From PFJX01 sp964646585 (GTDB lineage Bacteria > Pseudomonadota > Gammaproteobacteria > Burkholderiales > Thiobacillaceae), in the NCBI GenBank assembly GCA_964646585.1, contig CAZYEY010000223.1:1-5392 (forward strand): a stretch of 5,392 bases of DNA, in the 5' to 3' direction. Within the stretch, counting starts at the first letter, position 1. Every line of letters begins with the position of its first letter. Positions 1-5,392 of the stretch are shown here, in pieces. A model generated the notes under the pieces. The model was not told the DNA's origin, did not search any database, and saw nothing but the letters and a program-made list of their open reading frames with translations. The translations under genes were made by a program, and so were the position numbers.

Positions 1-138
1 GTCCATGTCGGCTACGGCGATGATCTCGACCCCGCCAGCCACCTGTCGGTTGGATAGGATGATCGCGCTGGCACCCAGGGCATCGCGTACCTGGCGCAGG
101 GCGTCGCGGGTATTCTGGGCGTGGAATTTCTTGATCAT
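1..138 (-). CDS. flhF: Flagellar biosynthesis GTPase FlhF, N-terminal fragment (cut by window edge)
   Basis: FlhF is an SRP-family GTPase (relative of Ffh and FtsY) that recruits early flagellar parts to the cell pole and sets flagellar position and number. Only the first 46 codons are here; the gene runs off the left edge, so the NG GTPase domain cannot be seen. The visible residues begin MIKKFHAQNTRDALRQVRDA and continue with ALGASAIILSNRQVAGGVEIIA, which matches the family's conserved N-terminus (short basic start, amphipathic Arg-rich helix, then the LG..A.ILSNR..GGVEI pattern). The ATG at 138-136 overlaps the flhA stop as ATGA, which supports this start and suggests translational coupling; only a weak purine-rich stretch (GGCGG) precedes it. 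Position directly after flhA is the standard place for flhF. Identification is from remembered family sequence, not from a search. Confidence 0.93.
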   Translation of the reverse strand, partial: MIKKFHAQNTRDALRQVRDALGASAIILSNRQVAGGVEIIAVADMD

Positions 139-2213
139 GCGCCGTTACCGCCGATGAGGGAGACGATGCGGATGGTCTTGCCGTCCGGCACCTCGGCGTG
201 GGAGAGCACCTTGAGGGCGGGCGCGGAACGGCGGAGGAAACGGGCGAGGACGGGGCGGATGGCGGGCGGGGACAGCAACACGGCGGGTTGGCCCGCGTTC
301 TCCTGTCGCTCCACGGCCTGAACCGTATCCCGCACCAGCCGCTCGGCCAGACCGGGTTCCAGTCCTACCCCCGCGTCGCCGCGGGAAGCCAGGGCCTGCA
401 TCAGGATGTGCTCGAGGTTGGGCTCCAGCGCCATCACCTGCAATTCCTGCGCTCCTCCAAAGGTTTCCTGGATGATAGCACGGCCCAACGCGGTTCTTAC
501 GGCGGCGGTGAGCTCGTCCGGATCCTGGGTTTTCCCCGCATGTTCGGCCAGGGTTTCCAGGATGGATCGCATGTCGCGGATGTGTACCTGCTCCTCCAGC
601 AGGTGGCGCAGCACCTTCTGCAAGGTGGCTACCGGCAGGAGCTTGGGCACCAGGTCCTCCACCAGCTTCGGGTACTGCTTGGCCACGTGATCCAGCAGTT
701 GCTGGGTCTCCTCCCGGCCCAGCAGCTCCGGGGCGTGCTCGTTGATGATCTTGGTGAGGTGGGTGGCCACCACCGTGCTGGCGTCCACCACGGTGTAGCC
801 GTAGGTCTGGGCCTGGTCGCGCAGCTTGGCGTCGATCCATACCGCTGGCAGGCCGTAGGCCGGGTCGGTGGCGGCCTGGCCGGCCAGCGTGCCCAGCACC
901 CGGCCCGGGTTGATGGCCAGGTACTTGCCCACCACCGCCTCGCCCTCGGCGATGGGCACCCCCTTGAGGGTAAGCCGGTAGGCGTTGGGCTTGAGTTGCA
1001 GGTTGTCGCGGATGTGGACGGCGGGCACCAGGAAGCCCAGGTCCTGGGCGATCTTCTTGCGGATGCCCCGGATGCGGCGCAGCAGGTCGCCATCCTGGTG
1101 CTTGTCCACCAGGGGCACCAGCCTGTACCCCACCTCCAGGCCCAGACGGTCCACTGGCGAGACGTCCTGCCAGCCCACTTCCACCGGCTCTTCCACCTTG
1201 GGGGGCAGGGGTGCGATGGCGGCCTGGGCGGCTTCCCGCTTGCGGGCCTGGGTGAGCCAGTAACCGGCGCCGGCCAGGACGCCACCCATGAGCAGGAAGG
1301 CGGTGTGGGGCATGCCAGGAATCAGGCCCAGCAGGGTGAGGATGGCGCTGGTGAGGAACAGGGACTGGGGTCGGCCGAACATTTGGCCCATGATCTGCTC
1401 GTTCAGATCCTGCTCGCTGGACACCCGCGACACCACGATGCCGGCGGCGGTGGAAATGATCAGGGCGGGGATCTGGGCCACCAGGCCGTCGCCGATGGTC
1501 AGCAGGGTGTAGTTGTTGGCGGCGGTGGCGAAGGACAGGTCATGCTGGGCGACGCCGACGATGAGGCCACCGATGACGTTGATGAGCATGATGATGATGC
1601 CCGCCACCGCGTCGCCCCGGACGAACTTGGAGGCACCGTCCATGGAGCCGTAGAAATCCGCCTCCCGGGCGATCTCGGCGCGGCGGCGGCGGGCCTCGTC
1701 CTCGCCGATGAGGCCGGCGTTGAGGTCGGCATCGATGGCCATCTGCTTGCCGGGCATGGCGTCCAGGGTGAAGCGGGCGGAAACCTCGGCGATGCGGCCC
1801 GCGCCCTTGGTGATGACCACGAAGTTGATGATCACCAGGATGATGAACACCACCAGACCCACCGCGTAGTTGCCCCCCACCAGGAAATGACCGAAGGCCT
1901 CGATGACCTTGCCGGCGGCGTCTGCGCCGGTGTGGCCCTCCATGAGCACGATGCGGGTGGAGGCCACGTTGAGGGACAGCCGCAGCAGGGTGGTGAGCAG
2001 CAGCACCGTGGGGAACACCGAAAATTCCAGGGGTTTCAGGGTGTACAGGCTGATGAGCAGCACGATCATCGCCAGGGCGATGTTGAAGGTGAACAAAAGA
2101 TCCAGCAGGAAGGGCGGCATGGGCAGCACCATCATGCTCAGCACCATGATCACCAGGATGGGCGCCGCCAGCTTCTGCCAGACCATGCCCCGGGCGGCCA
2201 GTGTCTCGGCCAT
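135..2213 (-). CDS. flhA: Flagellar export gate protein FlhA
   Basis: FlhA is the large inner-membrane protein of the flagellar type III secretion gate. It forms a nonameric ring, couples proton motive force to export and binds chaperone-substrate complexes. The 692-residue product has the length usual for the family. Residues 1-320 hold about eight hydrophobic segments (near 15-33, 37-58, 66-84, 109-134, 203-222, 236-262, 284-300, 301-320). The FHIPEP-family signature is at about 78-107 (RLSLNVASTRIVLMEGHTGA, then AGKVIEAFG). A conserved cytoplasmic loop at 135-200 includes GKQMAIDADLNAG and FVRGD; Asp201 of FVRGD corresponds to the functionally important Asp208 of Salmonella FlhA. A Pro/Glu/Ala-rich linker (about 321-350) leads to the cytoplasmic substrate-docking domain (about 351-692), which includes GLPAVWID and VVATHLTKII. 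The start ATG shares one base with the flhB stop (TGATG). Nothing is truncated. Confidence 0.98.
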   Translation of the reverse strand: MAETLAARGMVWQKLAAPILVIMVLSMMVLPMPPFLLDLLFTFNIALAMIVLLISLYTLKPLEFSVFPTVLLLTTLLRLSLNVASTRIVLMEGHTGADAAGKVIEAFGHFLVGGNYAVGLVVFIILVIINFVVITKGAGRIAEVSARFTLDAMPGKQMAIDADLNAGLIGEDEARRRRAEIAREADFYGSMDGASKFVRGDAVAGIIIMLINVIGGLIVGVAQHDLSFATAANNYTLLTIGDGLVAQIPALIISTAAGIVVSRVSSEQDLNEQIMGQMFGRPQSLFLTSAILTLLGLIPGMPHTAFLLMGGVLAGAGYWLTQARKREAAQAAIAPLPPKVEEPVEVGWQDVSPVDRLGLEVGYRLVPLVDKHQDGDLLRRIRGIRKKIAQDLGFLVPAVHIRDNLQLKPNAYRLTLKGVPIAEGEAVVGKYLAINPGRVLGTLAGQAATDPAYGLPAVWIDAKLRDQAQTYGYTVVDASTVVATHLTKIINEHAPELLGREETQQLLDHVAKQYPKLVEDLVPKLLPVATLQKVLRHLLEEQVHIRDMRSILETLAEHAGKTQDPDELTAAVRTALGRAIIQETFGGAQELQVMALEPNLEHILMQALASRGDAGVGLEPGLAERLVRDTVQAVERQENAGQPAVLLSPPAIRPVLARFLRRSAPALKVLSHAEVPDGKTIRIVSLIGGNGA

Positions 2214-3346
2214 CAGGTGGCCTGGGCCCTACGGGCCGGATCCATGTCGGGCGGGACGTCCCAGCGCTCAGGCAGCGCCGGGTTCATGGACTGGTTCAAC
2301 TGATAGACATAGGCCAGCACCTGGGCCACGGCGGTGAACAGGGCGCCGGGAATGGATTCCCCCACCTCGGCGTGGCGGTGCAGCGCCCGGGCCAGGGGCG
2401 GCGCCTCCACGATGGGCACCCGGTTCTCCCGGGCCAGTTCCTTGATGCGCTCCGCCACCAGCTGGCTGCCCTTGGCCACCACCAGGGGCGCGGACATGGT
2501 GCGCTCCTCGTACCTCAAGGCCACGGCGAAGTGCATGGGGTTGGTGACCACCACGTCAGCCTTGGGTACCGCCTGCATCATGCGGCGGCGGGCCGCCTCC
2601 CGCTGCAGGGCGCGGATGCGCGCCTTGATCTGGGGATCGCCCTCCATTTCCTTGCTTTCCTGACGCACCTCCTCCTTGGTCATGCGCAGGCTCTTGTGGT
2701 AGTGCCAGAGCTGGAAGGGCACGTCCAGGATCACGATGAGGCCGAAGGCGGCGGCGGCGGCGATGAAGGTGAACAGGGTGATCTGGCCGAAATGGGTCAT
2801 GGCTGCGTCCAAGGGCTCCACCGCCAGGCCCAGGATGGCATCGCGCTGGTGCCAGATCATCCACCCGGCGACACCGGCGATGAGTCCGCCCTTCAGAATC
2901 GCCTTCACCAGCTCGGCCAGGGAGGTCATGGAGAACAGGCGGGCGATGCCGGCGATGGGATTGAGCTTGCCGAAGTTGAATTCCATGGCCTTGGGCGAGA
3001 ACACCCAGCCGGAAACCAGGACGTTGGCGGCAATGGCGGCCACCACCACGGCCAGCGCCAGGGGCAGGAACAGCAACAGGCCGTCGGTGCCCGCCTCCAT
3101 GAGGTTGCGGCCCATCATGGCCGGTGTGGCGATATCGCCGGTGCCGAAGGACAGGCTGTCGCGCATCACCCGATGCAGGCCCCGGAACATGAACACGCCC
3201 AGCGCCGCGATGACGCCCACGCTGGCCATCAGCACGGCCAGGGTGGAGAGTTCCCGGGAACGGGGGACGTTGCCCTGTTCCCGAGCCTGGTCGAGCCTTC
3301 GCGGCGACGCAGGTTCCGTGCGTTCGAGATCGCTGTCTTCCGCCAT
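2213..3346 (-). CDS. flhB: Flagellar export switch protein FlhB (variant NPMH cleavage motif)
   Basis: FlhB is the inner-membrane export component whose cytoplasmic domain cleaves itself and switches export from rod/hook to filament substrates. The 377-residue product opens with the family hallmark MAEDSDLERTEPASPRRLDQ and AREQGNVPRSREL. Four hydrophobic segments lie near 36-56, 88-115, 145-166 and 186-213. A charged linker (about 218-262) follows, then the cytoplasmic domain. The self-cleavage motif falls at residues 269-272, the same numbering as in Salmonella FlhB, but reads Asn-Pro-Met-His instead of Asn-Pro-Thr-His; codon 271 is ATG (2536-2534). The Asn-Pro bond and His are kept. Downstream blocks such as VVAKGSQLVAERIKELARE and VPIVEAPPLARALH are normal, and a Pro-rich tail (VPPDMDP) ends the protein. 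The start agrees with homologues; GAGG abuts the ATG and GGA lies 7 bases before it. First gene of an flhB-flhA-flhF series. Confidence 0.98.
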   Translation of the reverse strand: MAEDSDLERTEPASPRRLDQAREQGNVPRSRELSTLAVLMASVGVIAALGVFMFRGLHRVMRDSLSFGTGDIATPAMMGRNLMEAGTDGLLLFLPLALAVVVAAIAANVLVSGWVFSPKAMEFNFGKLNPIAGIARLFSMTSLAELVKAILKGGLIAGVAGWMIWHQRDAILGLAVEPLDAAMTHFGQITLFTFIAAAAAFGLIVILDVPFQLWHYHKSLRMTKEEVRQESKEMEGDPQIKARIRALQREAARRRMMQAVPKADVVVTNPMHFAVALRYEERTMSAPLVVAKGSQLVAERIKELARENRVPIVEAPPLARALHRHAEVGESIPGALFTAVAQVLAYVYQLNQSMNPALPERWDVPPDMDPARRAQAT

Positions 3347-3393
3347 CCTCGGGTCCGGCGGCGAACCGGCTCAAGGTTATGAAAATGCGATCG

Positions 3394-3399
3394 AGTTTA
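3394..3399 (-). promoter_or_regulatory. Weak candidate -10 hexamer of an flhB promoter
   Basis: If the terminator after the upstream gene works, flhB needs its own promoter in the roughly 90 bases before its ATG. The hexamer TAAACT here matches the sigma-70 -10 consensus at four of six positions. Where the -35 box should be, the DNA is GC-rich and shows no good match, so any promoter would depend on an activator or on another sigma factor. No convincing sigma-54 or sigma-28 site is visible. This is a tentative call. Confidence 0.2.
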
Positions 3400-3401
3400 G
3401 C

Positions 3402-3415
3402 ACGGGGCGCCCCGT
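3402..3415. repeat. Perfect 14-bp palindrome upstream of flhB
   Basis: ACGGGGCGCCCCGT is identical to its own reverse complement over all 14 bases. It sits 56 bases before the flhB ATG, immediately upstream of a TAAACT hexamer, so it would lie in the spacer or -35 area of a promoter using that hexamer. It has no loop, so a dimeric regulator's operator is more plausible than a terminator hairpin. In GC-rich DNA such a palindrome can also arise by chance. Role is inferred from position only. Confidence 0.35.
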
Positions 3416-3433
3416 CTCCCGCCGCGCCGGACG

Positions 3434-3463
3434 AAGTAAAACGGCCGCTTTGGGGCGGCCGTT
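3434..3463 (-). terminator. Intrinsic terminator of the 616-codon gene
   Basis: Read on the minus strand, AACGGCCGC (3463-3455) and GCGGCCGTT (3448-3440) form a perfect 9-bp stem with a 6-base loop (CCCAAA). The end of the stem runs into a T-tract, TTTTACTT. The hairpin starts 16 bases after the TGA stop of the repeat-protein gene, the usual place for a rho-independent terminator. The T-tract lies on the minus-strand side only; on the plus strand the hairpin is followed by a GC/G-rich run, so termination is directional. It separates the upstream gene from flhB. Confidence 0.85.
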
Positions 3464-3479
3464 CGCGGGGGGGAGGGAC

Positions 3480-5330
3480 TCAGTGAGCCTTCACGCCGGG
3501 GCCGAAGAAGCGGTAGCCCACGCGCATCTGCCGGCTGCGCTCGAAGCGCTTCTTGTCGGCTTCGGTGCTGAAGGCGCCGGCGATGGCGGCATAGGCCTTG
3601 TCGGCCCAGGCCTGGTCCAGCAGCAGATCAGCCACGCCCTCGGCCCAGCGCAGCTTGTCGCCCGTGTTGCCCAGGCGGCTTCCGCAGGCGTCCATGAGGG
3701 GGCCGATCTCGGAGGTGGGCAGTTCGTAGGCTTTCAGGCGGGTGGCCAGTTGCACGCACTGGTCGCCGCTGGCGCAGGCATCCACGGCCTTGGCGAAAAG
3801 GGCGTTGGCGGCGGCATTGTCGCCGATGTCCCGGTACAGCTTGGCGGTGTGGGCCAGGGCGTAGTGGTCCTTGGCCCGGGCGGCGGCCTCGCCCAGCAGC
3901 TTGGCGGCCAGGGCGGAATCGCCCAGGCCGGTCTGCACGACCTCGGCCATCTTGGTGTAGTCGTAGGCGGAGTCGCCCAGGGCGCGGCCCTCGGCGTAGG
4001 CCCGGGCCCGGGCCTTGCCATACTCGGCATCCTTGAGTTCGGTGGCGCAGGTCATGACGATTTCGCGGAACCAGACGAAGTCGGTGGCGCTGGCCACGCT
4101 CTCGTCCAGGAGCCTGGCGAGCCACTCCTTGTCGCCCAGCCGGTCCACGGCCAGGATCAGGGACTTGAAGCGGGCGAAGTGGAAGGCGCCTTCCTCGCGC
4201 ATGCGGCTCTCGGCCAGGCCCAGCACCTTGCCCGCGTAGGCGGCATCCTCCAGTTCGGCCATGATGCGGTCGGCCAGGGCGATGAATTGCTTGATGGTGG
4301 TGCACTTGCCCTCTTCGTTCTGCATCTCCACATACTTGGCCTGGTTGGCTTCCCGCTTGGCCAGCTTGGCCTTGACCCGCTCCAGGCGGGCGGTATCGGT
4401 GGCGGCGTATTTCTCCACCGCCTCCACCACCTTGCGCATTTCGTCCAGGTTGGCCACGGATTCCTCGGCCTTGGTCAGCATGTCGGTGACACCTGCCATA
4501 TCCCCCAGGCCGGCATAGGCATCCGCCAGCTGGATCAGCTCTCCGCTCACGCCTGCCACGGCGCCGGCCTTGGCCAGCACGGCCTTGGTGAACTCGGCGT
4601 TGCCGGCAGCGGCGGCCAGCACCTGCATGAGAGCGGTGAAGTCCTTGGCGGAATCCAGGGCCTTGTCGTACAGGGCGCCGGCGGCGGCGGGATCGATCTC
4701 GCCCATGGCGCCAGACAGGGTGATGAGGTCGGCGGGGCTGCCGTACTTGGCCGCGCCCTCGTTGATGGTGTCCACCGCGCGGGCCTTGTCGCCGCCCTTG
4801 GCCAGCAGCTTGGCCAGGCGGGCGAAGTCGGCGGCGCGGCCGGCCTTGGTCTTGATCTTGTCGGTCACCTGGCCGAACAGGGTGGCGTCATTCAGCTCCG
4901 CCACCACACCGGCCAGACCGTACAGCTCTTCGGTGGCGGAAACTTCCTTCAGCGCCCCGGTCAGGGCCTTGGCGGCGGCGGCGGCATCCGCGAGGGCCAG
5001 CCACTGGCCCATGCCCACGGAGACCTTCTCGCCGCCGTCCATGGCGAACTCGGCGCCCTGGCCCAGCATCTCCTTGGCCTTGCCCGCGTCGCCCAGGGCC
5101 TGGTAGCCGATGGCCAGAGTGACGAAATCCTTGGTGAACATGGCGTCGCCCGCCACCTTGTCCAGGGCTTTCCTGGCATCGGCATCGCCGGTGAAGGCGG
5201 CGGAGGTCAGGATGTCCTTGGCGTAGGCCATGTCCGCGGGCTCGTCGAAGCACTCGCGGGCCAGGGCGAACAGGTCGGCCGCCTTGGCGGCCGCAGCGAC
5301 TTTGGGTTCGAGGGTGGAACGATTGGCCAT
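3480..5330 (-). CDS. Uncharacterised Ala-rich helical-repeat (TPR-like) protein, 616 aa
   Basis: I do not recognise this protein as a named family member. It appears entirely helical, rich in Ala, Lys, Asp and Leu, with no signal peptide or membrane segment, so it is probably cytoplasmic. Repeat units of about 31-37 residues run through it, with starts near 17, 64, 133, 166, 200, 229, 261, 296, 381, 416, 454, 488, 522 and 555. The recurring pattern is LA..Y..LGD...A..LL..A, seen at 71-90 (LAIGYQALGDAGKAKEMLGQ), 268-286, 461-480 and 494-514. This resembles a degenerate tetratricopeptide solenoid, a fold that usually binds other proteins. A more charged stretch (about 296-345) interrupts the repeats. 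The last 20 residues leave the pattern and are basic and aromatic (RVGYRFFGPGVKAH). Six cysteines (27, 343, 428, 519, 525, 549) show no metal-site spacing. The start is fixed by GGAG six bases before the ATG. The gene is followed by its own terminator, so it is probably not co-transcribed with flhB; a flagellar role is unproven. Confidence 0.88.
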   Translation of the reverse strand: MANRSTLEPKVAAAAKAADLFALARECFDEPADMAYAKDILTSAAFTGDADARKALDKVAGDAMFTKDFVTLAIGYQALGDAGKAKEMLGQGAEFAMDGGEKVSVGMGQWLALADAAAAAKALTGALKEVSATEELYGLAGVVAELNDATLFGQVTDKIKTKAGRAADFARLAKLLAKGGDKARAVDTINEGAAKYGSPADLITLSGAMGEIDPAAAGALYDKALDSAKDFTALMQVLAAAAGNAEFTKAVLAKAGAVAGVSGELIQLADAYAGLGDMAGVTDMLTKAEESVANLDEMRKVVEAVEKYAATDTARLERVKAKLAKREANQAKYVEMQNEEGKCTTIKQFIALADRIMAELEDAAYAGKVLGLAESRMREEGAFHFARFKSLILAVDRLGDKEWLARLLDESVASATDFVWFREIVMTCATELKDAEYGKARARAYAEGRALGDSAYDYTKMAEVVQTGLGDSALAAKLLGEAAARAKDHYALAHTAKLYRDIGDNAAANALFAKAVDACASGDQCVQLATRLKAYELPTSEIGPLMDACGSRLGNTGDKLRWAEGVADLLLDQAWADKAYAAIAGAFSTEADKKRFERSRQMRVGYRFFGPGVKAH

Positions 5331-5392
5331 GGAAATCTCCGGAAAATAAGGAAATCAGAAACTTGTGAACTTTACAGGGGCGAGGGGGGAAG
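5331..5392 (-). promoter_or_regulatory. AT-richer leader and possible promoter of the 616-codon gene
   Basis: These 62 bases to the window edge contain no gene. The part nearest the ATG is clearly richer in A/T than the surrounding DNA, as expected of a promoter or 5' leader. A TAAAGT hexamer (5374-5369) matches the sigma-70 -10 consensus at four of six positions; its -35 partner would fall at or beyond the window edge. TTCACA (5368-5363) has no good -10 at 16-18 bases. The sequence GGAAA(A)T recurs on the plus strand at 5331, 5341 and 5350. The exact promoter cannot be set from this window. Confidence 0.35.
5337..5340 (-). promoter_or_regulatory. Ribosome binding site of the 616-codon gene
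   Basis: GGAG lies six bases before the ATG at 5330 (GGAG-ATTTCC-ATG), in an otherwise T-rich leader. It is the clearest Shine-Dalgarno match in the window and settles the start of the repeat protein. The flagellar genes downstream have weaker sites and rely on overlapping junctions. Confidence 0.8.

Noticed and set aside
198..2303. 701-codon open frame on the plus strand opposite flhA
   Set aside because: It is codon-aligned antisense to flhA, kept open because the GC-rich gene lacks TTA, CTA and TCA codons. The product is a His/Gln/Gly-rich low-complexity string with no domain, and FlhA on the other strand is unmistakable.
2746..2762. (GCC)5 run in flhB, with a similar run near 4974-4988 in the repeat gene, considered as phase-variation tracts
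   Set aside because: The unit is three bases, so slippage would keep frame, and Ala runs are expected in an Ala-rich helix or membrane segment coded by GCC-biased genes.
2201..3382. 393-codon open frame on the plus strand opposite flhB
   Set aside because: Same explanation: it is aligned with flhB codons, has His/Gly/Gln-rich composition, and covers a certain gene on the other strand.
3376..3402. Possible sigma-28 promoter before flhB, based on TAAA and TTTCATAA
   Set aside because: The two elements are about four bases too close for the normal spacing, and the second box matches only at its AT-rich end.
3467..3477. G-rich run between the repeat-gene stop and its terminator
   Set aside because: It is a short homopurine stretch in non-coding DNA with no clear four-tract G-quadruplex pattern, and no effect can be argued from it.
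5350..5374. Possible sigma-28 (flagellar class 3) promoter before the repeat gene, based on TAAAGTTC
   Set aside because: The first box is close to TAAAGTTT, but at the required spacing nothing resembles GCCGATAA, so a flagellar sigma factor link is not supported.

Overview
The window is a GC-rich bacterial stretch with strong G/C bias at third codon positions. Every supportable gene is read on the minus strand. The right-hand part of the map, which is transcribed first, holds one long gene of unknown function (616 codons, all-helical repeat protein). The left-hand part holds the flagellar export genes flhB and flhA and the first 46 codons of flhF. The order flhB-flhA-flhF, with flhF present, is typical of polarly flagellated Proteobacteria. 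The GC-rich style and the sequence character of FlhA and FlhB fit a beta- or gammaproteobacterium, probably a betaproteobacterium. This placement is inference from gene order and family resemblance, not from a search.

Reading in the direction of transcription (right to left): 5392-5331 is an AT-richer leader ending in a clear GGAG ribosome binding site. 5330-3480 encodes the repeat protein, which has no recognisable signal peptide or membrane segment. 3463-3434 is a convincing intrinsic terminator for that gene. 3433-3347 is a short gap that must hold the flhB promoter if the terminator is efficient; it contains a perfect 14-bp palindrome next to a weak -10-like hexamer. 3346-2213 is flhB, 2213-135 is flhA, and 138-1 is the start of flhF, cut by the window edge. 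The three flagellar genes overlap at their junctions (TGATG and ATGA), as expected for one translationally coupled transcript.

FlhB and FlhA are inner-membrane parts of the flagellar type III export gate. FlhB switches substrate specificity from rod/hook to filament proteins, and FlhA drives export and docks chaperone-substrate complexes through its cytoplasmic domain. FlhF is an SRP-type GTPase that places flagella at the pole. The most notable sequence detail is in FlhB: the normally near-invariant NPTH self-cleavage motif reads NPMH at residues 269-272, keeping the scissile Asn-Pro pair but replacing Thr with Met. The other item worth attention is the unassigned 616-residue helical-repeat protein beside the flagellar cluster. 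It is separated by a terminator, so it need not be a flagellar gene. No mobile element, CRISPR array, RNA gene or integration site was seen, and there is no gene-free stretch over 300 bases.
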